A DNA stretch of 37,892 nt from Caloramator proteoclasticus DSM 10124 (GCF_900129265.1 NZ_FQVG01000024.1:1-37892), one strand, 5' to 3'; shown: positions 1-8,215, counted from the stretch's first letter. The notes: generated by a model from the letters alone, not told the origin. A program made the numbers and translations.

Positions 1-3
1 TTT

Positions 4-24
4 ATTTCACTTTTTAAGTGAAAT
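4..24. terminator. Small perfect hairpin at window edge
   Basis: Nine-base arms ATTTCACTT and AAGTGAAAT around a TTT loop. It probably ends a gene lying outside the window. The T-tract is poor, so the assignment is weak. Confidence 0.35.
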
Positions 25-95
25 GCAGTTTAGTAAAAAATTAAGTTAATATGGGCTATAGAACTCTTTTAAATAAATTCCATGAATAATTCAGG

Positions 96-124
96 TTTAA
101 ATATTCAAATTTTTATTGTATAAT
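96..124 (+). promoter_or_regulatory. Candidate promoter of the diguanylate cyclase
   Basis: A perfect -10 TATAAT (119-124) lies 17 bases after a weak -35 TTTAAA (96-101). It lies 31 bases before the start codon. Confidence 0.45.
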
Positions 125-155
125 ATTTATAATCAAATTTATTGGAGGGTATGGA

Positions 156-1046
156 ATGGGAAAAGCTTTAGATTTAGAAAATCTTTTAGATAAGATAGAA
201 TTTTTTACTAACATATATGATGCAATAAGAATAATTGAGCCTATTAAAAAGAAGGTTTACTACTTTTTTTCTAAAGATAATGAATCCTTTGAGGAAGAAG
301 GTTCCTGCTACGATTTTTGGAACCAAAATAAAATGTGCTCTAACTGTGTATCTATGCGAGCATATAATAAAGATGAAACATTTATTAAAATTGAGTATAA
401 TGGAGAAAAAATTTATATAATAACTGCCACCGCCATTGTTACAGATGCTGGAAAAGTCGTTGTGGAGTTTTTAAAGGATGCAACAGATACAAGTATCATT
501 GAGGATATAGATGGCTTAAGCAGTACAGAAATCTATTCAAAAATAAATAGTCTCAATGAGCTTATAGTTAAAGATGCTCTAACTAATGTTTACAATAGGA
601 GATTTATAGAGGACAGGCTCCCTGTTGATATCTTAAAATCAACCTCCGACAATCTTCCTATGTCAATCATTATGTGCGATATTGATTTCTTTAAAAAGGT
701 AAATGACGCCTACGGTCATTTAGCAGGTGATGAAGTTTTAAAGCAATTTGCCTCTATTCTCCAACAAAGTATAAGAAAAAATGATTGGGTTGCAAGGTAC
801 GGTGGAGAGGAATTTTTAGTTGTATTAAATGGTGCTGATAAAGATAAAGCTGTTGAAATTGCTGAAAGAATAAGAAAAAAAGTAGAAGAGGCTGTTATTG
901 AATATAATGACTTTAATATAAAAATAACCTCAAGTTTTGGAGTATATGAAGTTTCAGGAGAAAGTAACTACATAGATGTAATTGAAAAGGCTGATAAAAA
1001 TCTTTATACTGCAAAAAATACAGGAAGAAATAAGGTTGTGGCATAG
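156..1046 (+). CDS. Diguanylate cyclase with Cys-containing N-terminal sensor domain
   Basis: The protein should make cyclic di-GMP from two GTP. The C-terminal GGDEF domain (about residues 137-296) has the opening motif DALTNVYNRRF, the metal-binding CDIDFFKKVND and an active GGEEF at 216-220. An RxxD inhibitory I-site (RKND, 207-210) lies five residues before it, so product feedback is likely. The N-terminal 125 residues look PAS-like and carry Cys51, Cys61 and Cys64 in a C-x9-C-x2-C pattern, which could bind a metal or sense redox (inference). No membrane segment is visible, so it is cytosolic. The ATG at 156 follows GGAGGG at 144-149. It is a single-gene unit with its own promoter and a strong terminator shared with the convergent permease. 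Confidence 0.9.
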   Translation: MGKALDLENLLDKIEFFTNIYDAIRIIEPIKKKVYYFFSKDNESFEEEGSCYDFWNQNKMCSNCVSMRAYNKDETFIKIEYNGEKIYIITATAIVTDAGKVVVEFLKDATDTSIIEDIDGLSSTEIYSKINSLNELIVKDALTNVYNRRFIEDRLPVDILKSTSDNLPMSIIMCDIDFFKKVNDAYGHLAGDEVLKQFASILQQSIRKNDWVARYGGEEFLVVLNGADKDKAVEIAERIRKKVEEAVIEYNDFNIKITSSFGVYEVSGESNYIDVIEKADKNLYTAKNTGRNKVVA

Positions 1047-1062
1047 CCACAACCTTGTTTTA
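1032..1062. terminator. Bidirectional terminator between cyclase and permease
   Basis: Perfect 11-bp stem (1032-1042 with 1046-1056), ATA loop, T-rich on both sides. It overlaps the cyclase stop codon and lies just beyond the convergent permease. Confidence 0.8.
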
Positions 1063-2028
1063 TAGTATCATATTAAATAAATATCCTGTAAATACAATTC
1101 CTATACCAACTATAGCTATAAATATAGCAAGTAATTTTGGTTTTAAAACTCTTCTTAAAAGAATCATTTCTGGAACAGATAGTGCTGTTACTGCCATCAT
1201 AAATGAAAGCGCTGTTCCCATTGCAACTCCTGCACGAGTTAATTCACTAACTAGTGGAATTACGCCTGCCGCATTTGAATATAGTGGAATACCAAACGCA
1301 ACTCCTACAAATACTGCAAATGGATTATCTTTACCTGCATATTTTGCTAGTGCACCTGTAGGTATCCATCCATGCATGAAACCACCTATTGCTATACCTA
1401 TTAATACATATAAATAAATCTTCTTTATTAAGTCTTTAGTAAATTCCCATGAATCTCTTAATCTTTCATTTAATGTTGGATTTGGTATTTCAACATCATC
1501 TGCGTTTACTTTTATTTCATATACATAGTCTTCAACATATTTTTCTAATCCAAGTTTTCCTATTATAATACCACTTACTATAGCAATAATCTCACCTGAA
1601 ATTATATAAATAAGTGCTACCCTTAATCCAAAAAGACCATATAATAGTCCAAGTGCAACTTCATTTACCATTGGTGCTGCAATTAAATAAGAGAATGTAA
1701 CTCCTAATGGAACTCCTGCTTCAACAAAACCTATAAATAATGGTACTGCAGAACATGAGCAAAATGGAGTAACAATTCCAAGTAATGCAGCAAGAATATG
1801 TCCTATGAATGTACTGCCCTTCTTTTCTGCAAGTATTTTTCTTGTCTTCTCTGGTGGGAAAAAGCTTCTGATAAATGTTATTGCATATATTATCATAAGA
1901 AGCAATATAAATATTTTTATTGTGTCAAACACAAAGAAGTTTAATGCGTCACCAAATTTAGACGCTTTAGATATTTTAAGCAGATCATATACAAACCAAT
2001 CTGCAAATTTTTGCACCCAAGTAAACAT
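1060..2028 (-). CDS. UPF0718/ArsP-family permease
   Basis: A 322-residue integral membrane protein of the ArsP_1/DUF318 permease family. Members with known function export organoarsenicals or act on other metal(loid)s or thiol compounds; the substrate here is unknown. The diagnostic motif TPFCSCSAVPLF is present about 90 residues in, followed by AAPMVNEVALG, and the C-terminal half repeats a similar fold (GIPLYSNAAGVIPLV). About eight membrane segments are visible, with a charged cytoplasmic linker in the middle. The ATG follows GGAGGT. A good promoter lies upstream, and before that the remnant of a second permease, so the gene was probably once part of a two-permease unit. No ArsR-type regulator is adjacent. 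Confidence 0.85.
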   Translation of the reverse strand: MFTWVQKFADWFVYDLLKISKASKFGDALNFFVFDTIKIFILLLMIIYAITFIRSFFPPEKTRKILAEKKGSTFIGHILAALLGIVTPFCSCSAVPLFIGFVEAGVPLGVTFSYLIAAPMVNEVALGLLYGLFGLRVALIYIISGEIIAIVSGIIIGKLGLEKYVEDYVYEIKVNADDVEIPNPTLNERLRDSWEFTKDLIKKIYLYVLIGIAIGGFMHGWIPTGALAKYAGKDNPFAVFVGVAFGIPLYSNAAGVIPLVSELTRAGVAMGTALSFMMAVTALSVPEMILLRRVLKPKLLAIFIAIVGIGIVFTGYLFNMIL

Positions 2029-2068
2029 ATAATTACCTCCTTTTTATATATTAGCATTTTCTAATTTA

Positions 2069-2097
2069 ATAATAAAACAAAAATACATTTTTGTCAA
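2069..2097 (-). promoter_or_regulatory. Promoter of the ArsP-like permease
   Basis: On the minus strand a consensus -35 TTGACA (2092-2097), a 17-base spacer and -10 TATTAT (2069-2074). Confidence 0.65.
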
Positions 2098-2098
2098 T

Positions 2099-2143
2099 TG
2101 CTAATAAAAATATATTTATATTTTTTTATATGTTTTATTAGCA
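2099..2143. promoter_or_regulatory. Large AT-rich inverted repeat upstream of the permease promoter
   Basis: Eleven-base arms TGCTAATAAAA (2099-2109) and TTTTATTAGCA (2133-2143) are exact inverted copies separated by 23 bases. The dyad lies immediately upstream of the -35 of the permease promoter. It could be an operator or activator site; its position between remnant and gene also allows a decayed terminator. Confidence 0.45.
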
Positions 2144-2152
2144 TAAATTTAG

Positions 2153-2166
2153 GGGGATTAATCCCC
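2153..2166. terminator. Short GC-rich palindrome after the permease remnant
   Basis: GGGGATTAATCCCC is a perfect 14-base palindrome just beyond the stop of the remnant. It may be its terminator, but there is only a weak T-run. Confidence 0.3.
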
Positions 2167-2172
2167 TCCTTC

Positions 2173-2396
2173 TTAAAGCTTTTCAGCATTTCTATATATC
2201 TCCTCAATCTCCCTCTTGTTTACAAGTTTAGATATAATTACAGCTATTATTATTATCCCTGGTATATCAATAAGTAGCCTTGTTAGAGCAAACTTTGTTC
2301 CAAGTGATGATAATTCAAATTTGTTTTTTTCTTGTCATTTTTATACGAAATAAGTAATAGGACAATAGTAATTCCATATAAGCTATATGTCCACAT
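2173..2396 (-). pseudogene. Internally deleted second permease gene
   Basis: The minus strand has an RBS (AAGGATG) and ATG at 2396 opening MWTYSLYGITIVLLLISYK, a start typical of small permeases of the same superfamily. After about 27 codons the frame is lost. Another frame then reads SLGTKFALTRLLIDIPG and on to REIEEIYRNAEKL before a TAA at 2173. The two pieces look like the first and last parts of one permease with the middle removed and the frame broken. I infer a decayed gene that once preceded the intact ArsP-like permease. Family assignment rests on recall of permease termini and is moderate. Confidence 0.5.
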
Positions 2397-2399
2397 TTC

Positions 2400-2594
2400 A
2401 TCACATCCTTATTCTAAATGAATATTTGATTATTTAATTAAATTATAATATAGTTAATTCTCCTTTTCAATATTAAATTATAAATTTTTAAATTTTTTTA
2501 TTCAGCTATTTATTTTCAATAAACAATTATATTCCACATTGAATTTGTTTGAAAATTATGATAAAATGTTTTAAAACTAATGGAGGTGGGGTTT
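2400..2594. promoter_or_regulatory. Intergenic region with rubrerythrin promoter
   Basis: AT-rich spacer. A promoter for rubrerythrin fits at TTGAAT (2539-2544), 17 bases, TAAAAT (2562-2567). No clear PerR-type operator was seen. GGAGGT at 2582-2587 sets the start at 2595. Confidence 0.5.
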
Positions 2595-3179
2595 ATGAAA
2601 TCTCTTAAAGGAACAAAAACCGCAGAAAATCTTATGAAGGCCTTTGCCGGAGAATCACAGGCAAGAAACAGATATACATACTATGCATCTGTTGCTAAAA
2701 AGGAAGGATATGTTCAAATATCAAACATATTTATGGAAACAGCAGAAAATGAAAAGGAACACGCTAAAAGATTTTTTAAATTCCTAAATACAAGCCTTGA
2801 AGGAGAAACCGTTGAAATAAATGCAGGCTATCCTGTTGGACTTTCTGATACAAAGGCAAATTTAAAGTATGCTGCAAATGGTGAAAATGAAGAATGGTCA
2901 GAACTTTATCCTGAGTTTGCAAGAGTTGCTGACGAAGAAGGCTTCCCAGAGGTTGCAACTGTTTTTAGAAAAATAGCCGAAGTTGAAAAGCACCACGAAG
3001 AAAGATATAGAAAGCTACTTTCCAATTTAGAAAATGGAGAAGTATTTAAGAAGTCTCAACCTGTTAAATGGAAATGCCTAAACTGTGGATATATACACGA
3101 AGGAGAAGAGGCACCAGATGCTTGTCCTGCTTGTGCACATCCACAAGGCTACTTTGAGGTTTTAGCAGATAATTTTTAA
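2595..3179 (+). CDS. rbr: Rubrerythrin
   Basis: Non-haem di-iron peroxidase that reduces hydrogen peroxide in anaerobes with electrons passed through its own rubredoxin domain. The 194-residue protein has the ferritin-like four-helix domain first, with di-iron ligands in [22 protein letters not shown] and [12 protein letters not shown]-terminal rubredoxin domain follows with CLNCG and CPAC supplying the four iron ligands. An upstream in-frame ATG at 2580 exists, but GGAGGT at 2582-2587 lies inside that extension and is correctly spaced for ATG 2595, giving the usual [13 protein letters not shown] start. It is monocistronic, with its own promoter and a strong terminator. Confidence 0.96.
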   Translation: MKSLKGTKTAENLMKAFAGESQARNRYTYYASVAKKEGYVQISNIFMETAENEKEHAKRFFKFLNTSLEGETVEINAGYPVGLSDTKANLKYAANGENEEWSELYPEFARVADEEGFPEVATVFRKIAEVEKHHEERYRKLLSNLENGEVFKKSQPVKWKCLNCGYIHEGEEAPDACPACAHPQGYFEVLADNF

Positions 3180-3206
3180 GGCAGAGGATAAATACTCTGC
3201 CTTTTA
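3180..3206 (+). terminator. Rubrerythrin terminator
   Basis: Stem GGCAGAG/CTCTGCC followed by TTTT, directly after the stop codon. Confidence 0.8.
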
Positions 3207-3217
3207 CCTTATATATA

Positions 3218-3246
3218 TTGATTTTTCTTTATTTATGTTATAAAAT
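3218..3246 (+). promoter_or_regulatory. Promoter of the DUF234 ATPase
   Basis: TTGATT (3218-3223), 17-base spacer, TAAAAT (3241-3246). Transcription would begin near 3253, inside the repeat region that follows. Confidence 0.55.
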
Positions 3247-3249
3247 ATT

Positions 3250-3312
3250 ACTAACTCATAAGTTACTAACTCTAAAGTTAGTAACTTATGAGTTAGTAAC
3301 TTATGAGTTAGT
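3250..3312 (+). repeat. Nested 15-bp direct and inverted repeats forming a 22-bp leader hairpin
   Basis: The 15-base unit AGTTAGTAACTTATG occurs twice in tandem (3276-3290, 3291-3305), followed by a 7-base partial unit (3306-3312). One inverted copy precedes them (3257-3271) after its own 7-base partial (3250-3256). As a result the 22-base segment 3250-3271 is the exact reverse complement of both 3276-3297 and 3291-3312. In RNA it can pair with either one. The second pairing ends at the ribosome binding site AGGTGG (3313-3318). Confidence 0.9.
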
Positions 3313-3323
3313 AGGTGGTATCT

Positions 3324-4718
3324 ATGTTCATAGGTCGTGAATTTGAATTATCTACATTAGATAATCTATACAATGAAGATACTTTCCATTTTGTTGTAAT
3401 GTATGGAAGACGTAGAGTTGGTAAGACTACTCTCTTAACTGAATTTTGCAAAAATAAACCATCTATATTTTTTGTTGCAGAAGAATATAATGATAAAATT
3501 GCTCTTGAATCATTTTCCGAAAAAATACTAACATATTTTGGTTTAAATGAAGTTATATCAAAATTTGACTCTTGGGAAAAAGCATTTTTATTCTTAGCTA
3601 AACAAGCTAAAGATAAAAGGCTGGTTTTAGTTATTGATGAATTCCCTTATATAGTTAATTCAAATAAAAGCATACCTTCCCTTCTTCAAAATTTAATAGA
3701 TCACCACTTAAAAGACACTAAATTGTTCATAATTATTTGTGGTTCATCCATGAGTTTTATAGAAAAGGAAGTTTTAAGCCATAAAAGTCCTTTGTATGGA
3801 AGAAGAACTGCACAAATAATTGTGGAACCATTTGATTTTTTTGATAGCATAAAATTTTTCCCTAATTATAACTTTGAAGAACAAGTTTTAACATACGGTA
3901 TATTAGATGGTATACCTCATTATCTATCTAATTTTAAAGACACCATACCTGTTCTTGAAAATGTAAAAAGAAAAATTTTAAATAAAACCTCCTATCTATA
4001 TGAAGAACCTAAAATGCTATTAAAACAAGAAGTTAGAGAACCTGCTCTTTATAACTCTATTATCGAAGCAATTGCCAATGGTTCAAGTAAATTAAATGAA
4101 ATATCTACTAAAATTGGAGTTGAGTCCGACAAATGCTCTAAGTATCTTTCAACTTTAATAGATTTAAGAATAATAGAAAAACTATCTCCAATCGAAATAA
4201 ATGGTAGAAGCAGAAAAAGTATATATAGGATAAAAGATAATTTCTTTAAATTTTGGTTCAAATTTGTATTTGATAACAAAACTTTGATAGAACAAGATAT
4301 GCTTGACATCGTTATTGAAGAAAAAATCAAACCTTATTTAAATGAATATTTAGGCCCAATATATGAAGAAATTTGCTTAAATTATTTAAGGACATTGAAT
4401 AAGCAAAAGAAACTTCCATTTATATTTGAAAATATAGGAAAGTGGTGGGGCAATAACCCATCAAAGAAAAAAGAAGAAGAAATAGATATAGTTGCACTAA
4501 ATAAAGACAATATTATATTTGGTGAATGTAAATGGAAAAATGAAAAGGTAGATATTAATATTTTAAATAGCCTTATAGAAAAAACAGCTATGTTTAATTT
4601 TGAAAAAAAATACTATTTACTATGCTCTAAGAGTGGTTTTACTGATAAAGTTATCCAGTATGCAAAGGACAATAAAAACTTAATATTAATTGAAGGTGTA
4701 AATCTATTAGAGTTTTAA
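3324..4718 (+). CDS. Archaeal-type ATPase with DUF234 nuclease-like C-terminus
   Basis: A 464-residue P-loop ATPase of the archaeal ATPase (PF01637) plus DUF234 architecture. It opens with FIGREFELSTL, then Walker A GRRRVGKTT near residues 28-36 and Walker B LVLVIDEF. A winged-helix-like middle follows (SSKLNEISTKIGVESDK). The C-terminal part contains EEEIDIVALNKDNIIFGECKW, which matches the D...ExK pattern of PD-(D/E)xK nuclease folds. The biological role of this family is not established; a link to DNA processing or mobile elements is often suspected. An in-frame GTG at 3315 overlaps the RBS AGGTGG, so ATG 3324 is preferred. The gene stands alone behind an unusual repeat leader and has a strong terminator. 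Confidence 0.8.
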   Translation: MFIGREFELSTLDNLYNEDTFHFVVMYGRRRVGKTTLLTEFCKNKPSIFFVAEEYNDKIALESFSEKILTYFGLNEVISKFDSWEKAFLFLAKQAKDKRLVLVIDEFPYIVNSNKSIPSLLQNLIDHHLKDTKLFIIICGSSMSFIEKEVLSHKSPLYGRRTAQIIVEPFDFFDSIKFFPNYNFEEQVLTYGILDGIPHYLSNFKDTIPVLENVKRKILNKTSYLYEEPKMLLKQEVREPALYNSIIEAIANGSSKLNEISTKIGVESDKCSKYLSTLIDLRIIEKLSPIEINGRSRKSIYRIKDNFFKFWFKFVFDNKTLIEQDMLDIVIEEKIKPYLNEYLGPIYEEICLNYLRTLNKQKKLPFIFENIGKWWGNNPSKKKEEEIDIVALNKDNIIFGECKWKNEKVDINILNSLIEKTAMFNFEKKYYLLCSKSGFTDKVIQYAKDNKNLILIEGVNLLEF

Positions 4719-4753
4719 GGAATTTTTATTTCCTTAAAACTCTTCTTTTTTTA
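4710..4753 (+). terminator. Terminator of the DUF234 ATPase
   Basis: Long stem GAGTTTTAAGGAA with its complement, followed by a run of T. The stem overlaps the stop codon. Confidence 0.85.
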
Positions 4754-4817
4754 TTAACAAATCTATATTATAATATTGCTTGTTATGTGTGAAATTTAAA
4801 AGGAAAGGGAGCCAAAA

Positions 4818-6374
4818 ATGAGTATTTTAACTGTTAAAAACTTAAGCCACGGTTTTGGAGACAGGGCAATATTTGAAGATGTATCATTTAGACTATTAAA
4901 TGGCGAACACATTGGACTTATTGGTGCAAACGGAGAGGGAAAATCTACTTTTATGAATATTATTACAGGAAGATTAGAGCCTGATGAAGGTACTATTGAA
5001 TGGGCAAAAAGAGCTCGTGTTGGATACCTTGACCAGCACACAGTTCTTCAAAAGGGACAAACTATTCGTGATGTATTAAAATCTGCCTTTAATTATCTAT
5101 TTGAACTTGAAAGGGAATATAATGAGATATGTGAAAAACTTGCAGAAGTAAGTCCTGATGAAATGGAAAGTCTTCTTGAGGATATGGGAACTATTCAAGA
5201 TATTTTAACCCATAACGACTTTTATATAATTGACGCAAAGGTTGAGGAAATTGCAAGGGGACTTGGACTTACTGATATTGGGCTTGATAGAGACGTTAAT
5301 GATTTGAGTGGTGGACAAAGAACAAAGGTTTTACTTGCAAAACTTCTTCTTGAAAAGCCTGATATACTTCTGCTGGATGAGCCTACAAACTATCTTGATG
5401 AACAGCATATAGAGTGGCTAAAAAAATACCTTCAGGAATATGAAAATGCATTTATACTAATAAGCCACGATGTACCATTTTTAAATAGTGTTGTTAATCT
5501 TATATATCATATGGAAAACAAACAGCTAAATAGATATGTTGGAAACTACGACGATTTTGTTAGAGTATATGAGGCAAAAAAGCAGCAGCTTGAAGCTGCA
5601 TATAAAAAGCAGCAGCAGGAAATAGCAGAACTTAAAGACTTCATAGCAAGAAACAAGGCAAGAGTTGCCACAAGAAATATGGCTATGTCAAGACAAAAGA
5701 AACTTGAAAAGATGGAGATAATAGAACTTGTCAAAGAAAAACCAAAACCTGAATTTAATTTTAAAGAGGCAAGAGCGTCTGGAAAAGTTCTATTTGAAAC
5801 AAGGGATTTAGTAATAGGATACGATACTCCTCTTTCAAAGCCACTTAACCTTAGAATGGAAAGAGGGCAAAAGATAGCATTAGTTGGAGCAAACGGACTT
5901 GGTAAAACAACTCTTTTAAAAAGTATATTAGGTGAAATTAGGCCTTTATCTGGTGAAGTTCAACTTGGGGATTATCTATATATTGGATATTTTGAACAGG
6001 AGATAAAGGAAAACAACTATAATACTTGTATAAATGAGGTATGGAATGAGTTTCCTTCATTTACGCAATACGAAATAAGAGCTGCCCTTGCTAAATGTGG
6101 GCTTACAACAAAACAGATTGAAAGCAAGGTCTGTGTTCTAAGTGGAGGAGAACAGGCTAAGGTAAGGCTGTGTAAGCTAATAAATAAAGAAACAAACTTC
6201 TTAGTTTTAGACGAGCCAACAAACCACTTAGATGTTGATGCTAAAGAAGAACTTAAACGTGCACTTAAGGAATATAAGGGAAGTATACTTTTAATATGCC
6301 ACGAACCAGAGTTTTATCGAGATATTGTGACTGATGTTTGGAACTGTGAAACTTGGACAACCAAGATAGTGTAA
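4818..6374 (+). CDS. ABC-F family ATPase, YkpA/YbiT-like
   Basis: Soluble twin-ATPase protein without membrane domains. ABC-F proteins act on the ribosome, as translation factors or in antibiotic protection. Domain 1 has Walker A GANGEGKST (36-44), signature LSGGQ and Walker B LLLDEPTNYLD. Domain 2 has GANGLGKTT, LSGGEQ and FLVLDEPTNHLD. The linker is rich in K, Q and E (from EAKKQQLEAAYKKQQQ to MSRQKKLEKM) and resembles the P-site tRNA interaction motif. The 518-residue length and N-terminal sequence fit the YkpA/YbiT branch better than known resistance branches, but this is judged by eye. ATG 4818 follows AGGAAAGGGAG. A -10 TATAAT lies at 4769-4774. Confidence 0.88.
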   Translation: MSILTVKNLSHGFGDRAIFEDVSFRLLNGEHIGLIGANGEGKSTFMNIITGRLEPDEGTIEWAKRARVGYLDQHTVLQKGQTIRDVLKSAFNYLFELEREYNEICEKLAEVSPDEMESLLEDMGTIQDILTHNDFYIIDAKVEEIARGLGLTDIGLDRDVNDLSGGQRTKVLLAKLLLEKPDILLLDEPTNYLDEQHIEWLKKYLQEYENAFILISHDVPFLNSVVNLIYHMENKQLNRYVGNYDDFVRVYEAKKQQLEAAYKKQQQEIAELKDFIARNKARVATRNMAMSRQKKLEKMEIIELVKEKPKPEFNFKEARASGKVLFETRDLVIGYDTPLSKPLNLRMERGQKIALVGANGLGKTTLLKSILGEIRPLSGEVQLGDYLYIGYFEQEIKENNYNTCINEVWNEFPSFTQYEIRAALAKCGLTTKQIESKVCVLSGGEQAKVRLCKLINKETNFLVLDEPTNHLDVDAKEELKRALKEYKGSILLICHEPEFYRDIVTDVWNCETWTTKIV

Positions 6375-6419
6375 CGAATTGTTTAATTATTGATATTATG
6401 GATTTAATTTTTATAAACT

Positions 6420-6446
6420 AAAGGCTGTGATTCCCACTGCCTTTTT
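6420..6446 (+). terminator. Terminator of the ABC-F gene
   Basis: Stem AAAGGC-x-GTG with CAC-x-GCCTTT and a following T-run. Confidence 0.6.
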
Positions 6447-6555
6447 ACAATATTTTAAAAATACCATCATTCACCTATGTGGCACTATAAAACTTCTTTT
6501 CTTTATGACACATTTTTGCTATACTTAAATTAAAACTATTGGTAGTGGTGATATT

Positions 6556-6750
6556 ATGATACAAAATATATCAAATACTTTTAATGCAAGTAGCTGTATG
6601 ATGGCAAACATAATTAAATCAAATTCACCCGAATTAAAGCAGGTTGGAAGTATATTTTATCTTCAGCCTCAAGGAATACAATTTGTAGGTGTTACAGCCT
6701 ATATTACTGAATATGTGAATATAGGTAGTAATGTTAATGCACTGGCTTAA
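6556..6750 (+). CDS. Small hypothetical protein (64 aa)
   Basis: I do not recognise this protein. It has 64 residues, starts MIQNISNTFNASSCMMAN, has no charged clusters and has only a mildly hydrophobic centre (IFYLQPQGIQFVGVTAYI), not enough for a clear membrane helix. The RBS GGTGAT is weak. In favour of a real gene are a possible -10 TATACT at 6520-6525, a strong terminator directly downstream (6786-6828), and a position as its own unit between two terminators. Against it are the small size and lack of recognisable motifs. Confidence 0.4.
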   Translation: MIQNISNTFNASSCMMANIIKSNSPELKQVGSIFYLQPQGIQFVGVTAYITEYVNIGSNVNALA

Positions 6751-6785
6751 CTGATATTTAGTTTAATATTAATAAATAGTATATA

Positions 6786-6828
6786 AACTCCATTAATTAC
6801 ATAAATAATTAATGGAGTTATTTTATTC
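6786..6828 (+). terminator. Terminator after the 64-aa ORF
   Basis: Fourteen-base arms AACTCCATTAATTA and TAATTAATGGAGTT followed by ATTTTATT. Confidence 0.75.
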
Positions 6829-6944
6829 TTCAATTCTTAACATAAAACCTCATCCATAAAACAAATACTTGCTTTATTAGGCTGGACATATTAAATATTT
6901 TTGTTATTATATCTATATAAATTCTTATGTAAAGGAAGGTGTCT

Positions 6945-8123
6945 ATGAAAAACAAAATTCGTTGGCTATATGTTATTTTAGGAATACTTATATTTATATG
7001 CCTTGGTACTGTTTATTCTTGGAGTATTTTTAGAAAACCCTTAGAGAAGGCTTTAGGCTTAAACTCAACCCAAAGCAGTCTACCTTTTATGACTTTTTTG
7101 GCGTTTTATGCCTTCCTAATGCCTTTAGGTGGAAAGCTTATTTCTAAATATTCACCTAAAATTGTTTTAATTATAGGTAGCCTACTTGTTGGCCTTGGTT
7201 GGCTTGGTTCAGCCTATAGCAAAAATATATTTATGCTCACAGTTACATATGGAGTTATAGCAGGAAGTGGTGTTGGAATTGCATATGGTGTTCCAATAGG
7301 AGTTGTCTCAAAATGGTTCCCTGATAAAAAGGGACTATCACTTGGTATTCTTTTGTCCGGTTTTGGAATGTCACCCTTTGTTACTGCCCCAATTGCCAAA
7401 AAGCTAATAGATATATATGGTGTATTTACAACCTTCAAGATATTGGGAATTATATTCTTAATAATATTGATAATTTTATCACTACCATTTAAATTCCCCA
7501 ATGAAAATATAAACATTAATTCTGAAGGCTTTTATTCCTTATCTCCTAAGGAAATGCTAAAAAACTATAGATTTTATATTTTATGGATATGTTTTGCAAT
7601 AGCAACTTTTGTGGGACTTATGATAATTGGTATTACTGGACCTATGGGGGAAGATGTAGTGGGTATTCCATCAACCACTATGGCCCTCTATGTTTCATTA
7701 TTTTCTATTTTTAATGGTATAGGTAGACCATTATTTGGATATTTATCAGATAAACTTGGTGCTTCCAAAGTTATATTACTATCCTATACACTCATTTTCT
7801 TTGCTTCACTTTCAATACTATTTTTTAATAAAGGAAGCATATTGTTATTTGTCTTATCCTTTATAATATTTTGGATGAATTTTGGCGGATGGCTATCCAT
7901 AGCACCAACTTTAACTTCTAAGTTTTTTGGTCCTAAATATTATAGTGAAAACTACGGAATTGTGTTTACTGCCTATGGAATCGGTGCTATACTTGGAAAC
8001 TTAACCTCTGGACTTGCTAAAGACTTGTTTGGAAGTTATAGATTTGTATCATACCCAATACTAATTTTAATAATAATAGGAATAATTTTATCAAGATTTA
8101 TAAACAAAACATCTAATGCATAA
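6945..8123 (+). CDS. MFS transporter, OFA (oxalate/formate antiporter-like) family
   Basis: A 392-residue, 12-helix major facilitator. The opening LGTVYSWSIFRKPLE is characteristic of OFA-family members. The MFS loop motifs appear as GGKLISKYSPK and FGYLSDKLG between helices 2-3 and 8-9. Members carry small carboxylates or related anions, but the substrate here cannot be fixed. GTG 6939 is in frame, but AAGGAAGG at 6932-6939 is correctly spaced for ATG 6945. Single-gene unit with a strong terminator. Confidence 0.85.
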   Translation: MKNKIRWLYVILGILIFICLGTVYSWSIFRKPLEKALGLNSTQSSLPFMTFLAFYAFLMPLGGKLISKYSPKIVLIIGSLLVGLGWLGSAYSKNIFMLTVTYGVIAGSGVGIAYGVPIGVVSKWFPDKKGLSLGILLSGFGMSPFVTAPIAKKLIDIYGVFTTFKILGIIFLIILIILSLPFKFPNENININSEGFYSLSPKEMLKNYRFYILWICFAIATFVGLMIIGITGPMGEDVVGIPSTTMALYVSLFSIFNGIGRPLFGYLSDKLGASKVILLSYTLIFFASLSILFFNKGSILLFVLSFIIFWMNFGGWLSIAPTLTSKFFGPKYYSENYGIVFTAYGIGAILGNLTSGLAKDLFGSYRFVSYPILILIIIGIILSRFINKTSNA

Positions 8124-8138
8124 CTTTCGTAATTAAAT

Positions 8139-8183
8139 AAGCAAGTGGTATAACTCCCATACCACTTGCTTAATATTTTTTTG
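8139..8183. terminator. Terminator after the OFA transporter
   Basis: Thirteen-base perfect arms AAGCAAGTGGTAT/ATACCACTTGCTT, then a T-rich tail. Confidence 0.85.
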
Positions 8184-8215
8184 CAATAAATTTTTAAAAA
8201 AATTACTTCATATGG

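Noticed and set aside
1055-1417. Plus-strand frame of 120 codons opposite the permease
   Set aside because: Antisense shadow of the intact ArsP-like permease, with no start signal.
2580-2594. Upstream ATG as the rubrerythrin start
   Set aside because: The ribosome binding site GGAGGT would lie inside the coding sequence; ATG 2595 has correct spacing and gives the usual N-terminus.
3250-3312. Short tandem repeats that might be a CRISPR array
   Set aside because: Units of 15 bp are contiguous with no spacers, one copy is inverted, and no cas gene is near.
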